From assembly GCA_003221825.1 (NCBI GenBank), contig QHUE01000108.1, positions 1-9,847 on the forward strand: DNA of 9,847 nt. The letters are read 5' to 3'. Source of the DNA: Gemmatimonadota bacterium. Lineage in GTDB: Bacteria > Gemmatimonadota > Gemmatimonadetes > Gemmatimonadales > GWC2-71-9. A model generated the notes under the pieces. That model saw only the letters and a list, made by a program, of their open reading frames with translations. It did not search any database and had not been told where the DNA came from. Both the position numbers and the translations under genes were made by a program. Shown piece after piece: positions 1 through 7,691 of this stretch; position 1 is the first letter of the stretch; each line of letters opens with the position of its first letter.

Positions 1-68
1 TCGTGCAAGGTGTCCAGGTGAGCGCGCCGTTCGGGCGGGTGGAGGTGGCGCTGCAGGTGTTCAGGTGA
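1..68 (+). CDS. 3' end of an unidentified protein, possibly an outer-membrane beta-barrel (partial)
   Basis: Only the last 21 codons are visible, in the frame beginning at base 3 and ending in TGA at 66-68. The peptide ends in alternating hydrophobic and polar residues (VSAPFGRVEVALQVFR), which looks like a closing amphipathic beta-strand of a barrel. A barrel protein usually ends in an aromatic residue, and here F is followed by a final R, so this is only suggestive. Nearly every codon ends in G or C, as in the neighbouring real genes, which supports coding. The stop overlaps the GTG start of the next gene (GTGA), so the two are probably translated in a coupled way. The family cannot be identified from so short a piece. 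Confidence 0.5.
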   Translation, partial: VQGVQVSAPFGRVEVALQVFR

Positions 69-1426
69 GAGCGCCGGTCCTCGCGCTCGGTCTGGGCATC
101 GGCGCGGCATCATCCGCATGGGCGGGGCAGTCCCCGCTCGAGCGCGTGATGCACCGCAAGACCCTCGACAACGGGATGCAGGTGATCGTGGTGGAGAACA
201 CGGCGGTCCCGCTGGCCACGGCCCTCGTCGCCGTTCACAACGGGGCGTTCACGCAGGACACGGACGAAGCCGGACTCGCGCACCTGTACGAGCATCTGCT
301 GTTCCACTCGTTCCGTCACAACCCATCGGCCTTCGGTCTCGAGGCCACGAAGCTCAAGGGCGTCTACAACGGGACGACCTCCGACGAGGTCGTCAACTAC
401 TTCGTGACGGTGCCGTCCGACAACATCGAGTCCGCCATCGGCCTGCTGGCAGACTTGCTGCTGAAGGCCGGGTTCTCGAATGGGGACCTGAAGGCGGAGC
501 GTTCCGTGGTCTTGAACGAGCTGCAGCGCGGCGAGTCGGACCCCGAGGGAGACCTCGAGCGTCAGGTCGAACGCGCGCTCTGGGGCGCCGCGTGGCACCG
601 CAAGGATGTCGGCGGAGACTCGAGCTCCCTGCAGGGGATCTCGCTCGACCGTCTCAAGGCGACGTACGCCCGCTACTATGTGCCGAACAACGCGGCGCTG
701 ATCGTTACCGGCGATGTCGAGCCCGACCGTATCTTCGCCGTGGCAGTGAAGAGATTTGGCGAGTGGGGCGCCGCACCGAATCCGTTCGCCGACCGCCCGA
801 TCCCGGAGGTTCCGGGGCTCGACAAGACGACTGCCGTCATGGTCGCGAAAGACGTGCTCGACGTGACGATCGTGGTAGCGCTGCACGGGCCCAGCGTGCG
901 AACGGACCCGGGCGCGACCTATGCCGCCGACGTGTTGTTCGACGTGTTCAACGACCCCAGCTCCGCTTTCCAACAAAAAATAGTGGAGTCAGGACCGTTC
1001 GAATCGATCTCCGGCAGCTATCTCACACTCGATCATACCGGGCCGATCGAGATCCGCGGCAAGACGACGCCCGAGCACGCGCAGCAAGCCATCCTCGCCA
1101 TCGTCGGGGAGCTTCAGAATCTCGATCTGCTCCAGGGCGTCACCGACGACGACCTCGCCATCGCCCGAAAGCGCCGTCAGGTGGGCACCGCGTTGACGCT
1201 CGAGCGCACGGCGTCGCTCGCCCCCAGTCTCGCGTTCTGGTGGAGCGCCGCGGGTATGGACTATTACCTGGGCTACAACGACCACATGGCCACTCAGACG
1301 GCAGACTCGCTGCAGCGCTTCGCTCGCACCTATGTCACCGCGACACCGCGCGTGATCGGCGTGATGGGTACGCCCGATGTCGTGGGGCGGATCGGCGATT
1401 GGCTGCGACAGGGAGCGCCCCGATGA
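65..1426 (+). CDS. Secreted M16 family zinc metallopeptidase, catalytic subunit
   Basis: This is a 453-residue M16 (insulinase/mitochondrial-processing-peptidase type) peptidase, the usual length for a one-chain half of the bacterial two-subunit enzymes. Residues 1-20 form a signal peptide ending ASSAWA, so it is exported to the periplasm or envelope. The inverted zinc motif HxxEH is intact (H73, E76 and H77 in HLYEH). The third ligand is E152 within ERSVVLNEL, with the conserved E145 seven residues earlier; spacing is as expected. The N-terminal domain is followed by the C-terminal M16 domain from about residue 220. The GTG start at 65 overlaps the previous stop and places the signal peptide correctly; no strong Shine-Dalgarno is visible. 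The stop overlaps the ATG of the next gene, which encodes the non-catalytic M16 partner. Such pairs degrade peptides as heterodimers. The substrate is unknown. Confidence 0.93.
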   Translation: MRAPVLALGLGIGAASSAWAGQSPLERVMHRKTLDNGMQVIVVENTAVPLATALVAVHNGAFTQDTDEAGLAHLYEHLLFHSFRHNPSAFGLEATKLKGVYNGTTSDEVVNYFVTVPSDNIESAIGLLADLLLKAGFSNGDLKAERSVVLNELQRGESDPEGDLERQVERALWGAAWHRKDVGGDSSSLQGISLDRLKATYARYYVPNNAALIVTGDVEPDRIFAVAVKRFGEWGAAPNPFADRPIPEVPGLDKTTAVMVAKDVLDVTIVVALHGPSVRTDPGATYAADVLFDVFNDPSSAFQQKIVESGPFESISGSYLTLDHTGPIEIRGKTTPEHAQQAILAIVGELQNLDLLQGVTDDDLAIARKRRQVGTALTLERTASLAPSLAFWWSAAGMDYYLGYNDHMATQTADSLQRFARTYVTATPRVIGVMGTPDVVGRIGDWLRQGAPR

Positions 1427-2569
1427 TCATGCGAGGGCTAACGCTGGGGCTCGTGGTGCTGCTCGGTGCCACCGGCACCGGCCGAGCACCCCGCGCGCGA
1501 CCGCCTGGACCGGACACGCTGACGATGGCGTACGACGTGTCGGGGCTACACGTCATTCAGCGTGTCAGCCGCGCCACCGATATCGTGGCCGCGCGCCTCT
1601 ATCTGTTGGGCGGAACGCGCCAGCTGACGGAAGCGACCGCCGGAATCGAAGCGCTGCTGCTGGACGCGTCGGGCTATGGGACCACGCACTATCCCGGCGA
1701 CGAGGCTCGACGCCGCATGGCGCGGACCGGCAGCGTCGTACAGATCGACGCGGGCGCGGACTGGTCGGAGTTCGGATTCACGGGCCTGGCGCAGGACTTC
1801 GACGCCGCATGGGACGTGCTGGCGGAGCGCATCATGCAGCCGACGCTCTCGGCGCAGGCGATTGGCCAGGCGCGCAACCGGCTCGTGACCAGCGCGGATG
1901 CTGCTCGTCATCGTGGGCAATGTCGAGCGGGCCCATGCGGAGTCGCTCGTCGCCGCCACCCTGGGCCGCCTGCCGCACGGCGACTACCAGTGGACGCTGC
2001 CGCCTCCGCCGCCCAAGATCACCTCGCGCTGGCTCGTGGAACATCGCCTGATCCCGACGAACTACATTCTGTGCTACTTCGCCGGACCGCCGCCCACGGA
2101 ACGGAGTTACTGGTCGTTCCGCGTCGCCACGGCGCTGCTGTCGTCTCAGCTCCACTATCAGGTCCGCGTGCAGCGCAGTCTCTCGTATGCCGCGTACGCG
2201 CCCTTCATCGACCGGGCCGTCCCCATCGGGGGCGCCTACGCGAGTACCGCGAAACCGGACCAGGTCCTGCCGCTCATGCAGGACGCGGTGCGTACGCTGC
2301 AGGGATCGGAGATCGACTACTTCGTGTTGAGCCGCTTCCTGGACAGCTACACCTTCGACTATCTCGCCGAGAACGCCACCGCCGCCGACCAGGCGGACTT
2401 TTTGGCTCGTGCCGAGCTGTATCTCGGTGGCTACCGTCGCGGGGACGAGTTCGTAAAGCGCATGCGCGGCGTGTCGCCGACCGACGTGATGACCGCCGCG
2501 AATATGTACATGTCGAAGCTGCAGTACGCCGTCCTCGGCGATACGACGCGGATGACGGGGCGCGGGTAG
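1423..2569 (+). pseudogene. Non-catalytic M16 peptidase partner subunit, disrupted by frameshift and probable internal deletion
   Basis: The first part, from ATG 1423 to about 1890, reads in one frame. It has a hydrophobic N-terminus (MIMRGLTLGLVVLLGA) and an M16 N-domain in which the zinc motif is replaced by AGIEALLLD, as in inactive partner subunits. From about 1889 the homology continues in another frame (PARMLLVIVGNVERA), through the M16 C-terminal domain with RVQRSLSYAAYAP, to TAG at 2567-2569. By comparison with the upstream subunit, about 50-60 residues that normally separate the ARNRLV helix from the LLVIVGNV strand are missing. The two pieces total about 383 residues against about 450 for the partner. 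A deletion that also changed frame, with its junction near 1885-1897, explains both observations. A sequencing or assembly error is an alternative. If real, the heterodimeric peptidase lacks a normal second subunit. Confidence 0.75.
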
Positions 2570-2571
2570 CC

Positions 2572-3357
2572 ATGACGGCGGAAGAATTCGCGATCGCGCA
2601 GCGCAAATTGGGATGGAGTGACGAGAAACTCGCCGCTGAGCTCCAGGTGTCTCCCAAGGTGGTCCGCGGTTGGTCTGACGGCACGCTGCGCATTCCCAAG
2701 CACGACGCGCAGTCGATCGCGTGGGAGGCGGCGGCCGCAGAACGGCGCGCAGCGCTGGAATCGGCTGGTCTGCGCGAATGTGAGTGGGTGAAGGCGTGGG
2801 AGGCCGAGCCGCTGCCCAAACGCACCCAGGACATCGAGGCGCATTTCAAGCGCCTGGAGACGCATATCGCGCAATGCTCGACCTGCCAGGAGCGCGAGCG
2901 ATTCGTACGCGACCGGTTCCCCGCAATGCCGGAGTTCCCGCGCACGCCGTTGATGTCCGGCTTCGCCACATGGGACCGTTTCCTGCAACGGTTCCCGGAG
3001 TGGACACACCCCGTGTTCAACGGGGCTGGTATCATCACAGCACTCGTGGCAATCCGCATCCTCTTCGTTCTCCAACGCCAGCGCTCCTGGGCGATGCTCG
3101 TCGCGCTCGGCGTCGGTGCCGCGCTGGGGGCGATGGGGGGACTGACCTACTCCGCGTTGCGTCCGTACATCGCGGCCGGCGGCGCCCGAAAGCTCCTTGC
3201 GTACCTGTTGGTCCTCGCGACCTACCTCACGCTCCCAGCCGCGTTCGGAGCGTACGGCGACACCATCGGATTCAGCGTCACCGGCACGATCGTCGTGCTG
3301 TCGGTAGCCTGCCTGGTCGTCATTCTTTGGCTCCTGGGGCGTCGCAAGACGACCTGA
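2572..3357 (+). CDS. Membrane protein with N-terminal helix-turn-helix and HxxxCxxC zinc motif
   Basis: This 261-residue protein has three visible parts. Residues 4-42 resemble an XRE-type helix-turn-helix (AIAQRKLGWSDEKLAAELQV followed by a recognition-helix-like KVVRGWSDG). Residues 95-110 contain H98-x3-C102-x2-C105, the pattern of anti-sigma-factor zinc domains (zf-HC2), with another cysteine at C70. Residues about 152-256 form four hydrophobic segments (about 152-168, 173-193, 206-227 and 235-256), ending in a positive tail RRKTT. The layout suggests a membrane-tethered DNA-binding or sigma-controlling regulator with its N-terminus in the cytoplasm. It starts 2 bases after the broken M16 gene and ends 18 bases before the glycosylase gene. 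I do not recognise a named family. The HTH assignment is by eye and is weaker than the zinc motif and membrane segments. Confidence 0.75.
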   Translation: MTAEEFAIAQRKLGWSDEKLAAELQVSPKVVRGWSDGTLRIPKHDAQSIAWEAAAAERRAALESAGLRECEWVKAWEAEPLPKRTQDIEAHFKRLETHIAQCSTCQERERFVRDRFPAMPEFPRTPLMSGFATWDRFLQRFPEWTHPVFNGAGIITALVAIRILFVLQRQRSWAMLVALGVGAALGAMGGLTYSALRPYIAAGGARKLLAYLLVLATYLTLPAAFGAYGDTIGFSVTGTIVVLSVACLVVILWLLGRRKTT

Positions 3358-3375
3358 GCGGCCTTCCCGCCCGAG

Positions 3376-4275
3376 ATGCCCGAGCTCCCCGACATCACGA
3401 TCTATCTCGACGCGCTGCAGCCACGCATCGTCGGCCAGCCGCTCGAGCGCGCGCGCATCGTCAGCCCGTCGCTGCTGCGCACCGTCGACCCTCCTCTGAG
3501 CGCGGCGGAGGGGCGGAAGGTGGTGGGACTACGACGCCTCGGGAAACGGATCGTGTGGGAGATGGAAGGCGGGGTTTTTCTCGTCTTTCATCTGATGATC
3601 GCCGGACGGTTCAAATGGCGGCCTGAGGGTACAAAGTCGCCGGCCAAGGTCGGGCTCGCGTTGTTCGACTTCCCCACCGGAACGTTGCTGCTCACCGAGG
3701 CCAGTTCGAAAAAGCGCGCGTCGCTGCACGTGGTTCAGGGCGAGGCGGCGCTGGCGCAACACGATCCCGGCGGCCTCGACGTGCTCGCTTCCGATGTGGC
3801 CGCCTTCGGCGAGCGGCTCCGGTCCGAATCGCACACCCTGAAGCGCGCGCTCACCGATCCGCACCTGTTCGACGGCATCGGTAACTGGCTGTCGGATGAG
3901 ATTCTGCATGCGGCGAAGCTGTCGCCGTTCCTGCTCACGGGAAAGTTGAGCGATGCAGAGATCGGGCGGCTCCATGCGGCGACGCAGCAAACCACTCGCC
4001 GGTGGATCGACCGGCTGCGCGCTGAGGTGGGGAGCACATTTCCGGAGAAGGTGAGCGCGTTCAAGGAGGGCATGGCTGTGCACGGCCGCTACAAGCAGCC
4101 CTGCCCCGTCTGCGGCTCTCCCGTGCAGCGTATCCGGTACGCGGACAACGAAGCCAACTACTGCGCGACGTGTCAGACCGGTGGACGAGTGCTCGCCGAT
4201 CGCTCGCTGTCGCGGCTGCTCAAAGCGGATTGGCCGCGGTCCCTCGAGGAATGGGAAGCGAAGCTGGGACGATGA
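3376..4275 (+). CDS. Fpg/Nei family DNA glycosylase
   Basis: This is a 299-residue base-excision repair enzyme of the formamidopyrimidine/endonuclease VIII family, which removes oxidised bases and cuts the abasic site. It begins MPELPD: P2 is the catalytic nucleophile once Met is removed, and E3 is the catalytic acid. This fixes the ATG start, although no good Shine-Dalgarno is present. K57 in LRRLGK matches the conserved DNA-phosphate lysine. HLMIAGRF (72-79) matches the void-filling loop. The helix-two-turn-helix is at 166-177 (DGIGNWLSDEIL), and the zinc finger uses C243, C246, C263 and C266. Two departures from classical Fpg stand out: the zinc-finger arginine five residues before the third cysteine is N258, and the usual DPRRFG-like segment is replaced by EASSKKRASLHV. 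It may therefore belong to a subfamily with a different lesion preference. The stop overlaps the next start (ATGA). Confidence 0.9.
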   Translation: MPELPDITIYLDALQPRIVGQPLERARIVSPSLLRTVDPPLSAAEGRKVVGLRRLGKRIVWEMEGGVFLVFHLMIAGRFKWRPEGTKSPAKVGLALFDFPTGTLLLTEASSKKRASLHVVQGEAALAQHDPGGLDVLASDVAAFGERLRSESHTLKRALTDPHLFDGIGNWLSDEILHAAKLSPFLLTGKLSDAEIGRLHAATQQTTRRWIDRLRAEVGSTFPEKVSAFKEGMAVHGRYKQPCPVCGSPVQRIRYADNEANYCATCQTGGRVLADRSLSRLLKADWPRSLEEWEAKLGR

Positions 4276-4784
4276 CGATCCGCCGAGCGCTGAGCGCCGA
4301 TGCGGAGGCCGTGGGGCGCATTCATGTCGAATCGTGGAACGTCGCCTACCGCGGCATCATGCCGGACGATGTCATCGCCCGCACCGACCTCGCGTATCGC
4401 ACGGCGTTTTGGGCGGAGCGGATCGCCGATCAGGAATGGCCAGTGTTTCTGATTGAAGAGAACGGGGAGGCGGTTGCGTTCTGTCAGATGATCCCCACAC
4501 GCGACGCTGACGATGATCCCACGCGCGTCGGACACATTACCTCGCTCCATGTCCTGCCGCATCGCCGCGGCCACGGCTACGGCCGGACGCTGCTCGATCA
4601 TGTGCTCGCGGAGTTGCGGGACCGCGGTTTCGAAGCGGTGACGCTCTGGGTGTTGGAAGAGAACTGGAAGGCGCGGCGGTTTTACGAAAAGCACGGCTTT
4701 CATCGAGACGGAGGAACTCGGCGATACCCAAAGACAGAGGTGCCCGAAGTACGCTACCGCATTAGACTTCCCGTTCCACTCTGA
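4272..4784 (+). CDS. GNAT family N-acetyltransferase
   Basis: The 170-residue protein is a compact GCN5-related acetyltransferase that would transfer acetyl from acetyl-CoA to an amine. Motif A is clear at residues 88-115 (HITSLHVLPHRRGHGYG followed by a helix), with the pyrophosphate-binding RxxGxG at R99-G104. Motif B follows at 122-143 (AVTLWVLEENWKARRFYEKHGF), where N131 and the RRFYEKHGF helix are typical. The N-terminal part (SWNVAYRGIMPDDVI) is common in acetyltransferases of small molecules or unknown substrates. The ATG overlaps the glycosylase stop as ATGA. A longer reading from 4170 in the same frame is open, but it would overlap the glycosylase zinc finger and lacks family similarity. 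The substrate cannot be told from sequence. Confidence 0.9.
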   Translation: MTIRRALSADAEAVGRIHVESWNVAYRGIMPDDVIARTDLAYRTAFWAERIADQEWPVFLIEENGEAVAFCQMIPTRDADDDPTRVGHITSLHVLPHRRGHGYGRTLLDHVLAELRDRGFEAVTLWVLEENWKARRFYEKHGFHRDGGTRRYPKTEVPEVRYRIRLPVPL

Positions 4785-6454
4785 TGACGAGGAGCAGTAT
4801 CGTGAGACGCGCCCTCCCCCTCCGCGTAGCGACGTTTCTTGCACTCCTGACAGCCACGACAGCTGCCGCCCAGGGCTTCGGCCAGCCATCCGGCTTCGCC
4901 GTCGACGATCCCGTGCTCCGCCGCATCTGGGCGATCGGGAACGACAGCTCGCAGCTCGAGCATCTCGCGCAGGTGCTGTTCGATTCGCTCGGGCCTCGGC
5001 TCACTGCGTCGCCCGGAATGAACGCGGCGCAGAACTGGCTGGCGCAGACCTACACGGCCTGGGGAATTCCGGCGCGCAAAGAGCAGTACGGCACCTGGCG
5101 CGGGTGGCGCCGTGGCGCGACGCACGTCGACTTGGTGGCGCCGCGAGTGCGGTCGCTCGAAGCCACGGCGCTCGCCTGGAGCCCACCGACGCCGAAGGGG
5201 CGTCCCGTGCGCGCACCCGTCGTGATCTTGCCGGATGTCGCCGATAGCGCTGGGCTCGTCGCCTGGCTCCCGCAAGCCAAGGGCAAGTTCGTCCTCATTT
5301 CGTTACCACAGCCGACCTGCCGGCCCGACGACAGCTGGGAAAAGTGGGCCACGCAGAGTACCGCTGACTCCCTGAAAGCGCGACGCACGGCCGCACAGCA
5401 GGCGTGGCAGCAGCGCCTGCAGCGCACTGGCTACGCGGGCACCGGCACCGTCGCCGTCGTGGCGCTGCTATCGCGCCGGCTCGAGGCGGCCGGCGTTGCC
5501 GGAATCATCGGCAGCTTGTGGTCGCAGGGCTGGGGCGTGCAGAAGGTTTTCCAGGCCTACACCGACCGCGCGCCGGTGCTCGACGTCGCCTGCGAAGACT
5601 ACGGGCTACTGTACCGGCTCGCCGAAAACAAACAGGGACCCCTCATCGAGGTCACCGCGGAATCGCAGCCGCTCGGCGAGGTGCCGGTCTTCAACGTGGT
5701 CGGCGAAATGAAGGGCACCCAGCTCCCCAACGAATACGTCATGCTCTCGGCGCACTTCGACTCGTGGGACGGCGGCTCGGGCGCAACCGACAACGGCACC
5801 GGCACGATCACGATGCTCGAGGCGATGCGCATCCTGAAGCTCGTGTATCCCAACCCGCGCCGCACCATCCTCGTCGGCCACTGGAGCGGTGAAGAACAGG
5901 GACTCAACGGCTCGCGCGGCTTCGTGGCCGATCACGCCGATATCGTGAACGGCCTGCAGGCGCTGTTCAATCAGGACAACGGCACCGGTCGCATCGAGAC
6001 CATGAGCGCGTCCGGCTTCCCGAACGCTGCCGCGAATCTGGCGCGGTACCTGTCGCGCGTGCCTGCCGACATCACGCGCAACATCAGGTTCAGCTTCCCC
6101 GGCGCGCCGAGCGGTGGCGGGACCGACCACGCCTCCTTCGTGTCATGCGGCGCGCCAGGATTCGGGCTCGGCTCCGGGGATTGGGACTACGGCCGCTACA
6201 CCTGGCACACCAATCGCGATACCTACGACAAGATCAGTTTCGACGACGTGAAGAACAACGCGGCGCTCACCGCGATGCTCGTCTATCTCGCGTCCGAGGA
6301 CACGACGCGGATGCCGCGCGAGCGGCGCGACGTGTTCCAGCCGCGTCCCAACGGCCAGCCGGGCGCATGGCCCGACTGCCAGCAGCCGCAGCGCGCCACG
6401 CCGCCGCTGGTGCCTGTGCCTCCACCACCGCCGCCACCGGCTCCACGGCCGTGA
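4784..6454 (+). CDS. Secreted M28 family zinc metallopeptidase
   Basis: This 556-residue exported peptidase has a signal peptide at about 1-29 (positive RRALPLR, then FLALLTATTAAA). The M28 catalytic domain has all expected residues: H324 and D326 in SAHFDSWD, bridging D336 in GATDNGTG, catalytic E370 and ligand E371 in GHWSGEEQG, D398 in NQDNGTG, and H449 in GTDHASF. Two zinc ions are expected. Residues about 115-290 form the inserted PA-like region seen in carboxypeptidase-Q-like members. The protein ends in a proline-rich tail (about 538-556). Aminopeptidase or dipeptidase activity is likely; the exact specificity is unknown. The ATG overlaps the preceding stop by one base (TGATG). A GTG at 4802 is a possible alternative start that would also keep a signal peptide. 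The TGA overlaps the GTG of the next gene. Confidence 0.93.
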   Translation: MTRSSIVRRALPLRVATFLALLTATTAAAQGFGQPSGFAVDDPVLRRIWAIGNDSSQLEHLAQVLFDSLGPRLTASPGMNAAQNWLAQTYTAWGIPARKEQYGTWRGWRRGATHVDLVAPRVRSLEATALAWSPPTPKGRPVRAPVVILPDVADSAGLVAWLPQAKGKFVLISLPQPTCRPDDSWEKWATQSTADSLKARRTAAQQAWQQRLQRTGYAGTGTVAVVALLSRRLEAAGVAGIIGSLWSQGWGVQKVFQAYTDRAPVLDVACEDYGLLYRLAENKQGPLIEVTAESQPLGEVPVFNVVGEMKGTQLPNEYVMLSAHFDSWDGGSGATDNGTGTITMLEAMRILKLVYPNPRRTILVGHWSGEEQGLNGSRGFVADHADIVNGLQALFNQDNGTGRIETMSASGFPNAAANLARYLSRVPADITRNIRFSFPGAPSGGGTDHASFVSCGAPGFGLGSGDWDYGRYTWHTNRDTYDKISFDDVKNNAALTAMLVYLASEDTTRMPRERRDVFQPRPNGQPGAWPDCQQPQRATPPLVPVPPPPPPPAPRP

Positions 6455-7197
6455 GCTTCGCCGATCATTTCTCCGGAGTCTCCGCCGCCTACGCGGCATT
6501 CCGGCCGCGCTACCCGGACGCGCTGTTCGATTTCCTCGCGCAGGCAGCGCCGGAGCGCGATGCGGTGTGGGACGCGGGCACGGGCTCGGGCCAGGCAGCC
6601 GTCGGGCTGGCCCGGCATTTCCGGCACGTCATCGCGACCGACGCCAGCCCCAGCCAGATCGAGCACGCAACACCTGATCCGCGGGTCAGTTACCGTGTGT
6701 GCCCAGCCGAGGCGTGTGATCTGGACGACCGGTCCGTCGATCTCGTGACGGCGGCGCAGGCGCTCCATTGGTTCGACCGGTCCCGTTTTTGGGTCGAGGC
6801 CCGCCGCGTCCTGCGGCCCGCCGGCGTGATCGCGGTCTGGACATACATCATGCTCGAGATCGCACCGCGGATCGATGTGATCATACACCGCTTCTACCAT
6901 GACGTGGTCGGCCCCTACTGGCCGCCGGAACGGCGCATCACCGAAGAACGTTACCAGACCATCGAGTTTCCGTTCGCAGAATTTGCCGCGCCCAACTTCG
7001 TGATCGAGCAGCCGGTGACGCTGGACGACGTCGCCGGCTACGTGCGCACCTGGTCCGCCACGAGGCGCTTCGTGCAGCAGCACGGTCACGATCCGGTTGA
7101 TGGCCTCGTCGCGGAGCTGGCGCAGGCGTGGGGCGCTCCACAGCAGTCGCGGTTGGCACGCTGGCCGGTGGCCATGCGAGTCGGGAGGGTGGAATGA
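6451..7197 (+). CDS. Class I SAM-dependent methyltransferase
   Basis: The protein is 248 residues with a Methyltransf_11-type Rossmann fold. SAM-binding motif I is VWDAGTGSG (39-47), with D41, G43, G45 and G47. The acidic residue ending strand 2 is D64 in IATDASPSQI. The motif around 97-108 (DLVTAAQALHWF) is typical of the branch that includes trans-aconitate methyltransferase and yeast Tmt1-like enzymes, so a small carboxylate substrate is possible but unproven. The early FADHFSGVSAAYAAFRPRYP stretch is characteristic of that group and supports the GTG start at 6451, which overlaps the M28 stop (GTGA). Longer open reading upstream in this frame runs through the M28 catalytic domain and is not used. 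The stop overlaps the next ATG. Confidence 0.9.
   Translation: MSFADHFSGVSAAYAAFRPRYPDALFDFLAQAAPERDAVWDAGTGSGQAAVGLARHFRHVIATDASPSQIEHATPDPRVSYRVCPAEACDLDDRSVDLVTAAQALHWFDRSRFWVEARRVLRPAGVIAVWTYIMLEIAPRIDVIIHRFYHDVVGPYWPPERRITEERYQTIEFPFAEFAAPNFVIEQPVTLDDVAGYVRTWSATRRFVQQHGHDPVDGLVAELAQAWGAPQQSRLARWPVAMRVGRVE
7183..7188 (+). promoter_or_regulatory. Shine-Dalgarno for the first DinB-fold gene
   Basis: GGGAGG lies 5 bases before the ATG at 7194, inside the end of the methyltransferase gene. It is the strongest ribosome-binding site among the overlapping genes here and supports the 7194 start over the longer open frame from 7128. Confidence 0.6.
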
Positions 7198-7691
7198 AAG
7201 ACTGGATCACCAATGTCATCACGCGCGAGCTGAAGGCGCTGCGCCGTGAAATCGAATCGTACCCGAGCGATGACGACCTGTGGGAGATCCCGGCCGGGAT
7301 CGCGAACCCGGGCGGCAATCTCGCGCTCCACCTCGCCGGCAATCTCCAGTACTTCGTGGGCAACGTGCTCGGCAAGAACGGCTACGTGCGCAATCGCGAT
7401 GCGGAGTTCGGCAGCCGCGACGTGCCGCGCGCCGAGCTGCTGCGTGAGATCGACAACGCGATCGCGGCGGTCGAGATGGGCATGAGCAAGATCAGCGAGG
7501 ACGACCTGGCCAGGCCGTTTCCCGAGAAGGTCGGCGGCGTCAGCTCGTCCACCGGCGCGTTTCTCGCGCACTTCGCGACGCATCTCGCGTACCATCTGGG
7601 TCAGGTGGACTACCACCGCCGCATGCTCACCGGCGAAGGCAAGACCGTGAAAGCGCTGGCGCTCACGGAGCTCGACGGGTCGCCGCCATGA
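7194..7691 (+). CDS. DinB-fold protein (DUF1572-like)
   Basis: The 165-residue protein is a predicted four-helix bundle of the DinB/YfiT superfamily, whose members bind a divalent metal through three histidines. Here these are H46 in GNLALHLAGN, and H130 and H134 in HFATHLAYHLGQ, with H141 in DYHRR nearby. The N-terminus (ITRELKALRREIESYPSDDDLWEIP) and the phrase NPGGNLALHLAGNLQYF fit the DUF1572-type branch. Known members include thiol-dependent transferases, but many are uncharacterised, so the reaction here is unknown. The gene overlaps the methyltransferase before it and the second DinB-fold gene after it by 4 bases each (ATGA). It is probably cytoplasmic, with no signal peptide or membrane segment. 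Confidence 0.87.
   Translation: MKDWITNVITRELKALRREIESYPSDDDLWEIPAGIANPGGNLALHLAGNLQYFVGNVLGKNGYVRNRDAEFGSRDVPRAELLREIDNAIAAVEMGMSKISEDDLARPFPEKVGGVSSSTGAFLAHFATHLAYHLGQVDYHRRMLTGEGKTVKALALTELDGSPP

Noticed and set aside
110..976. Long open frame on the - strand (288 residues)
   Set aside because: It lies wholly antisense to the M16 catalytic domain, has arginine/histidine/valine-rich composition and no recognisable motif; it is a high-GC shadow.
1423..2569. Programmed ribosomal frameshift in the second M16 gene
   Set aside because: No slippery heptamer or downstream structure stands out at the junction, and about 50-60 family residues are missing, which frameshifting would not explain.
2274..3059. 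Long open frame on the - strand (261 residues)
   Set aside because: Antisense to the M16 partner and the HTH membrane gene, with low-complexity serine/arginine-rich translation and no family features.
118..3357. A 1079-residue open frame on the + strand
   Set aside because: It crosses the first M16 gene in the wrong frame and the broken part of the second M16 gene. Only 1423 to about 1890 and 2572-3357 are real coding in that frame.
4173..4889. Open frame on the - strand (238 residues)
   Set aside because: Antisense to a clear GNAT gene and the ends of its neighbours; no motif.
6415..6451. Proline-codon-rich repeat at the end of the M28 gene as a regulatory or mobile element
   Set aside because: It is in-frame coding for a proline-rich tail, common in exported proteins; no inverted repeats or target duplications are present.
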